Shown one piece after another: positions 8,411 to 17,518 of a stretch of 64,000 bases of DNA. A program made the position numbers and the translations under genes. How positions within the stretch are numbered: position 1 is the first letter of the stretch; each line of letters starts with the position of its first letter. Origin of the DNA: SZAS-7 sp964514655 (GTDB lineage: Bacteria > Chlamydiota > Chlamydiia > Chlamydiales > FEN-1388); the NCBI GenBank assembly GCA_964514655.1, contig CAZEQY010000010.1, forward strand, positions 1-64,000, given 5' to 3'. The notes below the pieces were generated by a model, which saw nothing but the letters and a program-made list of their open reading frames with translations, had not been told where the DNA came from and searched no databases.

Positions 8411-10086
8411 ATACTAACTCCATGGAGCATGAGAACATGTTCGACAATGGGCCCTAAAGAGAGAGCTGGAAAAAATGTGAGTGCTCCTACTATGAGTATA
8501 ACACCAAATAAAAGTGCGGCAAAAAGAAAGCATTCTGTTGAGAAGGTGCCACTTGAGGCTTGCGCTATTTTCTTTTTGCTAAGTAACCCAGCAACCGCCA
8601 AGCTTGGCACCAATATTGCCAGGCGAGCAAGGATCATGACAATGCCTAGGGCAATATTATAAAATGCTGTATTTGCGTTTAACCCTGCAAAGGCGCTTCC
8701 ATTGTTGCCGGCAGCTGATGTAAAGGCATATACAATTTCTGTAAGTCCGTGCGGGCCACTATTGGCAAGGCTTGCGAGGGCACCTGATAGACTAAATGCG
8801 CAGGATGCGCCAATGAGTATTAATGCTCCGGGGGTTAGTATGGAAATGATGATCCACTGCACATCGCGCTTTTCTATTTTTTTCCCCAAATACTCAGGTG
8901 TCCGCCCTACCATGAGGCCGGAAAGAAAGACTGTTAGAAGTACATACATGAGCATTCCTGCAAGGCCAACGCCAACGCCTCCGAAAACTATTTCGCCAAG
9001 CATAATGTTAAAGAGCGATACGGCGCCCGCAAGTGGTGAAAGACTTGAAATCATGGCGTTGACTGAGCCGTTGGCTGAAGCTGTAGTGAAGGTAGACCAA
9101 AGAAAGCTAAAAAATGTTCCAAATCGCGTCTCTTTTCCTTCTAGCACAGGATTGGCAGCAAGAACTGGGTTTACAAGATGTTCTGAATAGGCCGCTAGGA
9201 TAAATCCAATAAACCAAAGGGTAAACATCACACCAAAAAGAAGCCACGCGTGGCGCTTTTTTTCTATCATCACACCATACATATACACGGAAGCTGCAGG
9301 AATGAGCACGAGCGCTAGAGTTTCTAAAAAGTTGGATAAGCCGTTTGGGTTTTCAAAAGGGTGCGCGCTATTTGCGTTAAAGAAGCCGCCACCATTTGTA
9401 CCAAGCTGCTTGATCGCTATCTGTGAGGCTACTGGCCCTAATGGTATTGTTTGCTTTTGGCCCTCTAGCGTTGTTACCTCTACATAGGGGGAAACGGTTT
9501 GGCAAGTGCCTTGACTTACTAAAATGACTGCAAAAATAAGGGATAGCGGTAGCAAGAGGTATAACACGGTGCGCACTAAATCCACCCAAAAGTTACCAAG
9601 TCCCTCAGTTGATTTTGCGACAATACCTCGGATAAAGGCGATAAGGGCTGTAAGGCCAGTTGCAGCACTTAAGAAATTTTGCACAGTAAGGCCGGCGGCT
9701 TGTGTGAAGTAGCTTAAGGTGGCCTCTCCGGTATAGGCTTGCCAATTTGTGTTGGTAACAAAGCTTGCTGCGGTATTAAATGCTAAGAAGCTCTCTACTC
9801 CCGGAAATTTCTGAGGGTTAAGGGGTAGGTAGCCTTGCAATACTTGAATAAGAAACAATACGATAAGTCCCAGGAGGTTAAAATAGAGAAGTGCCTTTAC
9901 GTACTTAATCCACGATTGCTCTTCTTTTGCATCAATGTTAGACAGTCGATAGAAGGCTGATTCTAGCGGTGCGAGGTATGTGAGCTTTCCCTGGTAAAGC
10001 TTTGCCATATAGTTTCCAACTACAGGCGTTAGGACTACTAATAAGCCGATAAAAAGGATGAGGTGCAGCCAGTCAGCAGGAATCAT
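8407..10086 (-). CDS. kdpA: Potassium-binding subunit KdpA
   Basis: 559 residues with about ten membrane helices. Selectivity-filter loops typical of the SKT superfamily are visible, for example TNTNWQ (111-116) and GTNGGGFFNANSAHPFENP starting near 229. It forms the channel-like half of the Kdp pump that works at low external potassium. kdpF precedes it by 2 bases. Confidence 0.98.
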   Translation of the reverse strand: MIPADWLHLILFIGLLVVLTPVVGNYMAKLYQGKLTYLAPLESAFYRLSNIDAKEEQSWIKYVKALLYFNLLGLIVLFLIQVLQGYLPLNPQKFPGVESFLAFNTAASFVTNTNWQAYTGEATLSYFTQAAGLTVQNFLSAATGLTALIAFIRGIVAKSTEGLGNFWVDLVRTVLYLLLPLSLIFAVILVSQGTCQTVSPYVEVTTLEGQKQTIPLGPVASQIAIKQLGTNGGGFFNANSAHPFENPNGLSNFLETLALVLIPAASVYMYGVMIEKKRHAWLLFGVMFTLWFIGFILAAYSEHLVNPVLAANPVLEGKETRFGTFFSFLWSTFTTASANGSVNAMISSLSPLAGAVSLFNIMLGEIVFGGVGVGLAGMLMYVLLTVFLSGLMVGRTPEYLGKKIEKRDVQWIIISILTPGALILIGASCAFSLSGALASLANSGPHGLTEIVYAFTSAAGNNGSAFAGLNANTAFYNIALGIVMILARLAILVPSLAVAGLLSKKKIAQASSGTFSTECFLFAALLFGVILIVGALTFFPALSLGPIVEHVLMLHGVSI

Positions 10087-10088
10087 TA

Positions 10089-10184
10089 CTAAAACCTCTC
10101 AGGGTATATCAGTGTATAGACGAGATAGCTGAGCACGCAGATGGTGACACATCCGGCTATTACAAATTCAAGATGCATATGCAT
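10089..10184 (-). CDS. kdpF: Small stabilising subunit KdpF
   Basis: A 31-residue single-helix peptide beginning MHMHLEFVIAG and ending YLVYTLIYPERF. Size, a single membrane helix, the C-terminal YLVY-L-PE(R/A)F pattern and position directly before kdpA all match KdpF, which stabilises the KdpABC complex. An AGGAG ribosome-binding site lies 7-8 bases before the outer ATG; a second in-frame ATG two codons later is a possible alternative start. Confidence 0.92.
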   Translation of the reverse strand: MHMHLEFVIAGCVTICVLSYLVYTLIYPERF

Positions 10185-10248
10185 ATATACTCCTATTGTT
10201 CGGATATATGAGGTGCATCTATTATTTGCAAGAGGCTCCTTGATGGAT

Positions 10249-10254
10249 ATTATA
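10249..10254 (-). promoter_or_regulatory. Possible -10 box of the kdp operon
   Basis: A perfect TATAAT on the minus strand about 65 bases upstream of kdpF. The -35 region is not recognisable (TAGAAA at 17-base spacing), which could mean an activator-dependent promoter or a chance match. The region also serves the divergent exporter gene. Confidence 0.35.
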
Positions 10255-10304
10255 CAAGCTGGTAAACTATTTTTCTAAAATAACTAACAATTTTGGATGG
10301 AAGA

Positions 10305-10649
10305 ATGGGGTGGATTTATTTATTATTTGCTGGGCTTGCAGAAATAGTTTATGCAGCAGCAATGCCGAAAACAGACGGCTTTACTCGCCTTGGACCTAGT
10401 CTGTTTTGCCTAATTTTTATTAGTCTTAGTATGTATTTTCTCTCACAAGCTACTCGAACATTGCCAATTGGGACTGCGTATGCTGTATGGGTTGGAATAG
10501 GGGCTTTAGGAACTGCAGCTTATGGGATTGTGTTTCTTGGTGAAGATAGTAGCCTCTTGCGAATTTTTTGTTTTCTTCTAATTTTAAGCGGGATCGTTGG
10601 TTTGAAGTTATTGTCTCAGGGTCAAGTGCTTATTTTAGGTGAAAAATGA
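10305..10649 (+). CDS. sugE: SMR-family exporter, guanidinium (Gdx/SugE) type
   Basis: 114 residues with four membrane helices. The essential SMR glutamate is Glu13 in AGLAE. The stretches DGFTRL, LPIGTAYAVWVGIGALGTA and GIVGLKLLS match the SugE/Gdx branch rather than EmrE. Family members act as antiparallel dimers that exchange guanidinium or small quaternary cations for protons. I prefer the ATG at 10305 because it gives the usual N-terminus; an in-frame TTG at 10293 has no ribosome-binding site. No guanidine riboswitch was seen upstream. Confidence 0.9.
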   Translation: MGWIYLLFAGLAEIVYAAAMPKTDGFTRLGPSLFCLIFISLSMYFLSQATRTLPIGTAYAVWVGIGALGTAAYGIVFLGEDSSLLRIFCFLLILSGIVGLKLLSQGQVLILGEK

Positions 10650-10697
10650 TTGATGCCTCTGTTATTAAGCATGCTTACGCTCAGACCAAAAAAAGTT

Positions 10698-10717
10698 TCA
10701 AGTTCAAGAGTTGGTTT
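10698..10717. repeat. Partial copy of the arm of the 29083 palindrome
   Basis: The stretch AAGTTCAAGAGTTGGTTTT matches the arm of the 162-bp palindrome at 29083-29244. The rest of that element is absent here, so this is a decayed or partial copy. Confidence 0.6.
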
Positions 10718-10817
10718 TGAGATAGCTCAAACTATGTATAGGAAATCTGTAAGGATACTAGTTGCAAATAAATTTCTCTTTGTTTACAACGTTCGTTTTT
10801 CACAAAAGGAATGAATA

Positions 10818-11546
10818 ATGAAGAGACTACTCGTATCTATGTTTATTCTTGGTGTAATAACAAGTAGCTCTGCCTTTGCAACACCTACTTCGCTTTTCTG
10901 GACAAACTGCACTACAGATGTCCAGCCAAAAGGTACCTACCACATCGGCATCGATAATTACTCCAGCTTAGGAAATCGCACAAAAAATGGCTCTTCATTT
11001 GCTCCAGACTTTGGTTTGACAGCAGGGCTACTATCTTGGGAAGGCCTTTCTGCAGAGGTTGGAATTGACTACCTTGGTGGGGTAACACACCCTACTTACT
11101 TCAACGGCAAAATCGGACTTGCTGAAGGCAAGCTTTTTGAACTGTCTCCCTCATTGAGCATTGGAGTGTTTAACGTAGGAACCTCTCACAACACAAATCA
11201 ATGTGTTGGTGACGTCGTTATCGGAACGACCTTGCCTGCAAATCTAGGAAGGCTCTTTGCCGGTGGCTACACGGCAAAGCGCGCTATTGGTAAACATCGA
11301 TCTGGCTGGATGGTGGGCTATCAAAAGCCATTTTGCTCATGCAAAGATGCGAGTGGTGCGGACTATAACAGATGGCAGTTTAATGCCGATTTTGCCTCCA
11401 ATAAAAATGCCATTGGCGGTGGCGGGTTCGCGATGTCCTATTATTTTACCCCAACAATCTCCATAGAGACCGGCCCTGTCTGGTTTAATGATACAACCCG
11501 CAATGGTCGGTGGAAGTGGTCTGTGCAGCTGGATATTGATGTATAA
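10818..11546 (+). CDS. Secreted probable outer-membrane beta-barrel protein
   Basis: 242 residues with a clear signal peptide (MKRLLVSMFILGVITSSSAFA, cleavage after about 21). The mature part is rich in Gly, Ser, Thr and aromatic residues in alternating strands and ends in a beta-strand (WSVQLDIDV), as in small outer-membrane barrels. Cysteines in a CSC motif could form a disulfide. No family was recognised. A ribosome-binding site AAAGGA precedes the ATG. Confidence 0.65.
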   Translation: MKRLLVSMFILGVITSSSAFATPTSLFWTNCTTDVQPKGTYHIGIDNYSSLGNRTKNGSSFAPDFGLTAGLLSWEGLSAEVGIDYLGGVTHPTYFNGKIGLAEGKLFELSPSLSIGVFNVGTSHNTNQCVGDVVIGTTLPANLGRLFAGGYTAKRAIGKHRSGWMVGYQKPFCSCKDASGADYNRWQFNADFASNKNAIGGGGFAMSYYFTPTISIETGPVWFNDTTRNGRWKWSVQLDIDV

Positions 11547-11621
11547 ACAAAAGCCTAATGGGAAAAGGGACCGGAGCTACGACGTGCAATTCTCTATTAT
11601 TTTACATGTTCGCAGTTGTTG

Positions 11622-11667
11622 AAAAAATTGGACAGCAGGACATTCGTATGAAGCAAATCCTGCTGTT
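11622..11667 (-). terminator. Terminator after clpB
   Basis: On the minus strand, a 9-bp stem (11632-11640 with 11658-11666, ACAGCAGGA and complement) is followed within 5 bases by a run of T. It lies about 20 bases past the clpB stop codon. The loop is long (17 bases). Confidence 0.6.
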
Positions 11668-11685
11668 AGAGAAAAACCGACTTTG

Positions 11686-14277
11686 TCACTTCACACGGTA
11701 AATAATATCGTCTTTTTTCATGTCGAGCTCTACCGTTTGGCCGGAAGTGATTTCGCCCTTTAGGATAGCGCTTGAGAGCATGTTTACTACCTTTTGCTGG
11801 ATGAGGCGCTTTAGGGGGCGCGCACCAAAGAAGGGGTCGTAGCCTTCTTTTGCAAGGTAGAGGATTACTTCGTCGTTCCAGGTGAGGTTGATCTCGCGCT
11901 CTTGCAGGCGCTTTATGAGTCTATTCATCTGGATGAGAACGATTTTTTCCATGTCAGTTTCTTTTAGCGGCAAGAAGGGGAGGATGTCGTCTAGTCGGTT
12001 AATAAATTCCGGTCTAAAGTGGGCCTTGATGACAGGGTCTAAAAGCGTCATGATCTCTTCTTTTGTAAGCGCATGCTTTGTAGACTGCTGCTTTTGCAAG
12101 AGAAGATCAGATCCTAAGTTTGACGTCATGATAAAAAGGGCATTTTTGCAGTTTACGTGGCGGCCTTTAGAGTCGGTAATTCGTCCGTCGTCAAAGACCT
12201 GCAAGAGCACGTTGAAGACGTCAGGGTGCGCCTTTTCGATTTCGTCAAATAGCACAATTGCATAGGGACGTCGTCTTAAAGCTTCTGTCAGCTGTCCACC
12301 TTCTTCGTAGCCTACATAGCCAGGGGGAGAGCCTATGAGCTTTGATACAGAGTGCTTTTCCATATACTCGGACATGTCTAGGCGTATGATGGCATCTTCT
12401 TGGTTAAAAAGCTGCTCTGCTAGGGCTTTTGCAAGCTCTGTCTTTCCCACACCCGTAGGGCCCAAAAATAAAAAGGCGCCCATGGGTCTTGATGGGTCTG
12501 AGAGGCCAGCTCGCGAGCGACGTATCGCCTCGCAGACTGCCACTACGGCCATATCTTGTCCAACAACTCGCTGTTCTATAGTTGATTCTAGCTGAATGAG
12601 CTTTTCAGCATCGCTTGCAAGCATCTTTTGTACAGGAACGCCTGTCCACTTAGATACAACGTGCGCGATGAGGTTTTCATCCACCTCTTCTTGGAGCAGG
12701 CGGCTTGACTTTTCTTTAAGGGTGGTTTCTAGTGTTTCTATTTCTGTTTGCAGGGCAGGTAGTTTTGCGTAGCGAAGCTCTGCAACTTTTTGGTAGTCAA
12801 GTTTACGCTCAGCTTCTTCTTCTTGAAATCGCAAGGTCTCAAGTTCATTTTTTTTGTCTTTAAGCTGTGTGATAACGCCTTTTTCTTCGCTCCATCGCTT
12901 GTTTAGGACAGCAAGCTCTTCTTTGATATTTGCTATCTTGCCTTCAAGCTTTTGTAGCTGCTCGCGACTTGATGGACTGTCTTCTCGCTTTAGGGCCTCT
13001 TGCTCAACGATGAGGGATGATAGCTCCCGCTCTTTTGTATCGATAGGCAAGGGGCGGCTGCCAAGCTGCATGCGTATTAAGCTTGCAGCTTCGTCAATAA
13101 GGTCTATAGCCTTGTCCGGAAGGTGTCTATCGGGGATGTAGCGCGATGAGAGCAAGACAGCAGCGTGGATGGCAGATTCTGTAATACGTACACCGTGAAA
13201 GATCTCATAGCGCTCTTTTAGCCCGCGCAGTATGGCAATAGCCTCTTCTACGTTAGGTTCTTTGATAAGTACAGGCTGAAAGCGTCTTTCAAGGGCAGCG
13301 TCTTTTTCGATATGCTTTTGGTATTCGTTTAACGTTGTTGCGCCTATACAGTGCAGCGTGCCTCTAGCAAGAGCTGGTTTTAAAAGGTTTGCAGCGTCCA
13401 TAGAGCCTTCTGCGGCACCGGCGCCAACTAGGGTGTGCACTTCGTCGATAAAGAGGATGATATTGCCTTCATTTTGCTCAACTTCCTTTAAAATGCCCTT
13501 TAGGCGCTCTTCAAACTCGCCGCGAAACTTTGTTCCTGCAACAAGTGCACCCATATCAAGCATATAGAGCTGCTTGTTTTTTAGGGGATCAGGCACATCG
13601 CCCTGTACAATGCGCTGGGCAAGGCCTTCAGCGATGGCGGTTTTACCAACTCCAGGCTCACCGATAAGCATGGGGTTGTTTTTTGTGCGGCGGCTTAGTA
13701 CTTGAATAGTGCGCCTAATTTCTTCGTCGCGCCCGATTACCGGATCAAGTTTACCGTCAGAAGCTTGCGAGGTGAGGTTGCGGCAGTATTTTTCTAGCGC
13801 TTGTAAGCTTGATTCTGCTGTTGGGGAGTCCATATGTCTTTCTCCTCGAATTTTTTGTATTTCTTTGTCGATGTCTTTGGGGCTTATATTGTACTTTTTT
13901 TTCCATGATGAAACCGGCTCACCGCCATTTTTCCAAAAGACAGAAAAAAAGTGATCTGAGCTTATGTAGGTATCATTCCACTCTTTAGCAAGGCTTGCAG
14001 CCTCTTGGATGCGGTTTTGAAAGGAGCGGCTTGGAGTTGGCTTTTCTTTTTTGCCACTAAAAGTAGGCAGGGTGTTGATCACAGCATCAGTATCGCGTAT
14101 ACACTCACTTACGGGTATTTTAAGCGTGTTCAACAGCATGGGAAAGTAGCCATCGTCTTCTTTCAAAAAGCTATAGAGTAGATTAGACTCCGAAACTTCA
14201 GATTGACCCTTAGCTTCAGCTTGAGAAAAGGCGTTTTGGATAGCGCTTGCGCATGCATCTGTAAAGTTGTATGACAT
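11686..14277 (-). CDS. clpB: ATP-dependent disaggregase ClpB
   Basis: 863 residues, the usual ClpB length. It has an N-terminal Clp repeat domain (to about 145), first AAA+ module with Walker A GEPGVGKT (206-213) and Walker B IILFIDEVHT, a coiled-coil middle domain (about 405-520, rich in Glu/Lys/Leu) and a second AAA+ module with GPTGVGKTEL, followed by the ClpB C-terminal domain. ClpB resolubilises protein aggregates together with DnaK. It is the last gene of a three-gene operon, 6 bases after the stop of a small secreted protein; an AGGA site precedes the ATG. No CIRCE element was seen. Confidence 0.98.
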   Translation of the reverse strand: MSYNFTDACASAIQNAFSQAEAKGQSEVSESNLLYSFLKEDDGYFPMLLNTLKIPVSECIRDTDAVINTLPTFSGKKEKPTPSRSFQNRIQEAASLAKEWNDTYISSDHFFSVFWKNGGEPVSSWKKKYNISPKDIDKEIQKIRGERHMDSPTAESSLQALEKYCRNLTSQASDGKLDPVIGRDEEIRRTIQVLSRRTKNNPMLIGEPGVGKTAIAEGLAQRIVQGDVPDPLKNKQLYMLDMGALVAGTKFRGEFEERLKGILKEVEQNEGNIILFIDEVHTLVGAGAAEGSMDAANLLKPALARGTLHCIGATTLNEYQKHIEKDAALERRFQPVLIKEPNVEEAIAILRGLKERYEIFHGVRITESAIHAAVLLSSRYIPDRHLPDKAIDLIDEAASLIRMQLGSRPLPIDTKERELSSLIVEQEALKREDSPSSREQLQKLEGKIANIKEELAVLNKRWSEEKGVITQLKDKKNELETLRFQEEEAERKLDYQKVAELRYAKLPALQTEIETLETTLKEKSSRLLQEEVDENLIAHVVSKWTGVPVQKMLASDAEKLIQLESTIEQRVVGQDMAVVAVCEAIRRSRAGLSDPSRPMGAFLFLGPTGVGKTELAKALAEQLFNQEDAIIRLDMSEYMEKHSVSKLIGSPPGYVGYEEGGQLTEALRRRPYAIVLFDEIEKAHPDVFNVLLQVFDDGRITDSKGRHVNCKNALFIMTSNLGSDLLLQKQQSTKHALTKEEIMTLLDPVIKAHFRPEFINRLDDILPFLPLKETDMEKIVLIQMNRLIKRLQEREINLTWNDEVILYLAKEGYDPFFGARPLKRLIQQKVVNMLSSAILKGEITSGQTVELDMKKDDIIYRVK

Positions 14278-14283
14278 GCAATC

Positions 14284-14730
14284 CTACTTTTTGGAGGTTT
14301 CTGTTTTTGGTTTCTTTGTCGATATTTTTGCCCCTATTGTTACCTTTTGCTCAATATTTTCGAGCTTGAAGTTTGTGGGCCTGACAGGCTCTACAAGGCG
14401 TATTTTGTCGCCAGTCTTCCACGCCATAGTCTTTTTGCGAGAGCGGGAGGGAATATCGTAGGTGATGCCATTTTCTAGCGTGAGAAAGCGACCAAGGTCA
14501 AGATTTTGCGTGATCAAAAATTCACCGTGTACGATCTTCGTTTTTTCAAGCACCGGCGCTTTAGGGGCTGACAGTTCTTTTGCAAGCCAGGTGTTAAGTG
14601 CCTGCTTTTCTTCTGCCGACAATTTTTCTATGCCGCATGCTTTTTGCTCTTGCTCACTCATTTTTGCAATATCGGATGAAAGGGTTGTGCTAAAAAAGAG
14701 TGCTAAAAGGCTTATATAGTATGTTTTCAT
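14284..14730 (-). CDS. Small secreted protein, paralog of the upstream gene
   Basis: 148 residues with a signal peptide (about 1-19). The sequence LSAEEKQALNTWLAKE resembles LTPEQKSAFETWAAE in the neighbouring 260-residue protein, and a single module of the form (L.L.(D/E)G..(W/Y).I.....W..GD.(I/V)(R/V)(L/V)) is shared with two tandem modules there. The C-terminus is Lys-rich. Function unknown; probably periplasmic. An AGGA ribosome-binding site precedes the ATG. Confidence 0.7.
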   Translation of the reverse strand: MKTYYISLLALFFSTTLSSDIAKMSEQEQKACGIEKLSAEEKQALNTWLAKELSAPKAPVLEKTKIVHGEFLITQNLDLGRFLTLENGITYDIPSRSRKKTMAWKTGDKIRLVEPVRPTNFKLENIEQKVTIGAKISTKKPKTETSKK

Positions 14731-14741
14731 GCTGCTATCCT

Positions 14742-15524
14742 TTATTGTCGAGGGTTTGCAAGGGCAACTTCGCCCGTATCAAGGTTTGTTAAGCGCCACT
14801 TGTAGAGAAAGTTATCTGACTGTTCAACGCGTACTCTATCTGATGGCGTCCAGTTTTTAGCTTTATACATATCCATGGGGGCGATTTTCCACTGCGAGCC
14901 ATCGCCAAGAGAGAGTAGGTCGCCTTGCTGCGTTACGCTTTGTAGTGATATTGCGCCCTGATAGTACTCAGGTGATTCATTTTCTTTTTTGCCGGTAGGT
15001 GAGCTTGCACTTAGCTGGTCGGCTTCAGCAGTCTGGCCAACTGATACATTATGCAAAATCCAAGGGTGCATAATGTTTGAGCCTTGTTGCACTTCAACGG
15101 TTTGTCCTTTTTGCCACTGGGTTGTAAGGTAGCGAAAGAAGGGGGAGATGCGCCATGAAGAGCCATCTTTTAGGTCTATGAATTCGCCATTATTGCGGAT
15201 GCGGTCGATGATTTGGTTATTGCGTTGACGCTCAGCTATTTCTTCTGGGCTGTATTGGCTCTTGGTGGGGTTGGCATAGGATGGCCAGCTTTGGATCCAA
15301 AGGGATAGATTTTGCCCAGGGCGATAGCTTGGAGAGTTCTCTAGTACATGGTGTGTCCACTCTGCAGCCCATGTTTCAAACGCACTTTTTTGCTCTGGAG
15401 TTAGCCTGTCATAGCCTATATTCTGCTGCACCTCAGGCGTCATTATTTGTGATACGGGAAGTCTATCAGCCGCTACATAGTGCTGAAGCGCAATACATAC
15501 AAAGAGACTAAGTCGTTGCAACAT
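14742..15524 (-). CDS. Secreted protein with two repeated beta modules
   Basis: 260 residues with a signal peptide (cleavage near 19). After a helical segment with LTPEQKSAFETWAAE, two similar modules follow: the first starts near GEFIDLKDGSSWRISP, the second near GDLLSLGDGSQWKIAP. Both continue with a Trp, a charged turn and a V.V strand, and end in W.L.N. The next gene carries a third copy. First gene of the clpB operon, with a promoter upstream at 15552-15580. Function unknown. Confidence 0.75.
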   Translation of the reverse strand: MLQRLSLFVCIALQHYVAADRLPVSQIMTPEVQQNIGYDRLTPEQKSAFETWAAEWTHHVLENSPSYRPGQNLSLWIQSWPSYANPTKSQYSPEEIAERQRNNQIIDRIRNNGEFIDLKDGSSWRISPFFRYLTTQWQKGQTVEVQQGSNIMHPWILHNVSVGQTAEADQLSASSPTGKKENESPEYYQGAISLQSVTQQGDLLSLGDGSQWKIAPMDMYKAKNWTPSDRVRVEQSDNFLYKWRLTNLDTGEVALANPRQ

Positions 15525-15551
15525 GGTTATACCTCAAGAGTCTGATACTCT

Positions 15552-15580
15552 ATCTTAGTCCTGTTGCAGATTCTTGACAA
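15552..15580 (-). promoter_or_regulatory. Promoter of the clpB operon
   Basis: Reading the minus strand, TTGTCA (15575-15580) and TAAGAT (15552-15557) are separated by 17 bases. It stands about 30 bases upstream of the first gene of the operon. No heat-shock dyad is visible nearby. Confidence 0.55.
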
Positions 15581-15586
15581 GCTACC

Positions 15587-15967
15587 TTAAACGTTGTTGA
15601 TAAACTCTTTAATCGGGGCTATCGTATGAGCTAATCCCTTTTCTGCGTAAATCTGTAAGCAGCCTCTTAGCTGTTCGTGAACTTCTTTTTTTCGATTATC
15701 ATCTGCTTTAATTGTTACTTCAAAGATTTCTAATGCGATAACTTCAATGTCGCCAACAGTTGTTATGGCTTCTAGCTTAATAGCTTTAATTTTTTCCCAT
15801 GCATCAGGGTCTACTTTTGGCTTAACGACTTTTTCGAGAATGGGGAATAAGAGGTTGTTGTACAGCCCGCGAGTAACAAAACCAAAAGAAGTCTTAACTG
15901 TTGTCCATTTTGCGTTAGTTGTGGGGGTAAACCTATAAGCTGAATCAGAATTAACTAAAGATGCCAT
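15587..15967 (-). CDS. Hypothetical protein, 126 residues
   Basis: No recognised family. The protein is soluble, without signal peptide, and looks mostly helical in its second half (Glu/Lys/Ile-rich). It stands alone between a convergently unrelated gene pair, with an AT-rich upstream region and a weak GAGGTAAT ribosome-binding site before the ATG. Confidence 0.55.
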   Translation of the reverse strand: MASLVNSDSAYRFTPTTNAKWTTVKTSFGFVTRGLYNNLLFPILEKVVKPKVDPDAWEKIKAIKLEAITTVGDIEVIALEIFEVTIKADDNRKKEVHEQLRGCLQIYAEKGLAHTIAPIKEFINNV

Positions 15968-16035
15968 AATTACCTCATTTTTTATATAATTATATCTTTA
16001 AAATCTATTATTTGTCAATGGAAATAAAGATATTA

Positions 16036-17505
16036 TTAACTAGAGGTATCAGCTGCTTTAATTGCTAGTAGGGTCTTAAATTGTACTAGGGCTTCGGGTA
16101 TGCGGCCTTGGGACTTTGCAATTTTTTCGGCTTGGCTGTAGTGTTGCCACGCATGCTTTATATCGTAGCGGGAGTAGTAGAGCTCGGCAAGGTAAAATTC
16201 GGTGGAGATGTCGTTGGGGTCTTGTTTATGATACTCTTCTAAGACTTTGATGGCTTCTTGCGGTCTTTGTAGCTGGAGCCACTGTATAGCAAGCATAAAA
16301 AGGCCTGAGCGAAAGTTTGGGCATTTTTTGATTGATGCCGTAAGAGCCTCTTTTTTTTGCTCGATAGACTCTCGCGTTTCATCTACATAGAGAAAAAAGG
16401 GCTTGAGACTCTCTTTATCCACGCGCTTATAGTAGATATCTTCAGCTAGGCAGTTTTGGCTTATGAGGTAAGGCTCTTGTAGGTTAATTGCTTCTTTTAA
16501 TAGCGTATTTGCTTCAGCGTCCGCTCCTGTTAAAAAAAGGCTATAGGCAAGCAATGTTTTTGCCATCTTGTCATGTGGCATATAGGGAAGAGCCTTTTTG
16601 TAACAGGTTGTGGCCCTTTCAAAATCGCCTTTAGAAAGGTATATGGAGGCTTGGTTTACAAAGCTAGCGCCAATCACTTCTTTTTTGTTGCGTTTAGGTA
16701 GCGCCGTCAGCGTGATTCCTAAATACTCATCGTCGTGGATGTGCACACCTCTAAGTGTTGTTTCTATATTTGTGTCACCACACTTTATAAAGATGTGGCC
16801 AGGTGGTGTGATGATTTCAAATGAAAGGCCAAGGCGCTCTAAGAGACATATATAAAGGGCGGATACTCCCAAGCATACCCCGCGCCGAGATTCTATGACA
16901 TGCGGCAAAAAGGTAAAGCGGTCAATCTGCTGGCTGTAGGTCGAGTGGGGAGGAAAGCGAAAGCCAAGTTCATAAAAGATAAGATGGTTAAGAGCTGCAA
17001 TTTTGCTAGCGTTTGAAGCCTCCTTGCCAGTTTTTGCAAGCACCTGTAGAGCCATAAGGTCTAACGCGGCTTTATAGCGCTTATGTAGAGCGCTATCGTC
17101 TAGTTGAGATAAGAGTAGCGCGGTTGAAAGATCTACTTCATCAGGTTCTAACGCAAGCACTTCATTCAGCGTTTTTGCATGGTAGCCTCGCAGCTTGCGA
17201 TTTGGTAGGTCTTTACTAATTTCATCAATACTGGCTAATGCCTCATCGCTAATTTCAAAATCTTTATATGTGCCTGTCGGGTCTATAAGGGCAATAAAGG
17301 AGTCTATATTGCGGGGGATGTGCAGGGGGGCGCCCTTTAGCTCTTTACCCGAAAGCAGCTTCCAGGCATGTTCAAGGGCTGGGGTGTATCCGTAAAGTTC
17401 GTAGTAGGCAAGGTGCTCTTTTACACTTGTCGGGTCAAGACTTTCATACAGCACCTTCGCTTCCAAAGGCAGCATGCTGAAAAGTGGTAGTAATAGATAT
17501 TTCAT
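16036..17505 (-). CDS. SirB1-type transglutaminase-like protein with TPRs
   Basis: 489 residues with an N-terminal signal-like sequence (about 1-17). Residues about 190-245 carry the SirB1/transglutaminase-core signature: Cys211 in RRGVCLGVSALY and His237 in PPGHIFIK, followed by an Asp/Glu-rich strand. The C-terminal half (about 285-480) holds tetratricopeptide repeats, for example GDFERATTCYKKALPYMPHD and PQEAIKVLEEYHKQDPNDIS. SirB1-like proteins are widespread but their reaction is not established. Probably exported or periplasmic; a good AAGGA site precedes the ATG. Confidence 0.8.
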   Translation of the reverse strand: MKYLLLPLFSMLPLEAKVLYESLDPTSVKEHLAYYELYGYTPALEHAWKLLSGKELKGAPLHIPRNIDSFIALIDPTGTYKDFEISDEALASIDEISKDLPNRKLRGYHAKTLNEVLALEPDEVDLSTALLLSQLDDSALHKRYKAALDLMALQVLAKTGKEASNASKIAALNHLIFYELGFRFPPHSTYSQQIDRFTFLPHVIESRRGVCLGVSALYICLLERLGLSFEIITPPGHIFIKCGDTNIETTLRGVHIHDDEYLGITLTALPKRNKKEVIGASFVNQASIYLSKGDFERATTCYKKALPYMPHDKMAKTLLAYSLFLTGADAEANTLLKEAINLQEPYLISQNCLAEDIYYKRVDKESLKPFFLYVDETRESIEQKKEALTASIKKCPNFRSGLFMLAIQWLQLQRPQEAIKVLEEYHKQDPNDISTEFYLAELYYSRYDIKHAWQHYSQAEKIAKSQGRIPEALVQFKTLLAIKAADTSS

Positions 17506-17518
17506 AAGAAAGAGTTCC

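Noticed and set aside
7851..9190. Long plus-strand open frames within kdpB and kdpA
   Set aside because: Shadows of the conserved minus-strand genes; overlapping alternatives in several frames and no start signals.
10186..10304. Guanidine riboswitch before the SugE-like gene
   Set aside because: No ACGR-type conserved loops or paired stems of a guanidine riboswitch could be found in this short, AT-rich region.
12335..13141. Open frames on the plus strand inside clpB
   Set aside because: They are antisense to a strongly conserved coding sequence, lack ribosome-binding sites and are Ser/Arg-rich as expected of shadow frames.
15525..15590. CIRCE heat-shock operator upstream of the clpB operon
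   Set aside because: No TTAGCACTC-N9-GAGTGCTAA dyad or close variant is visible; only a plain sigma-70-like promoter was found.
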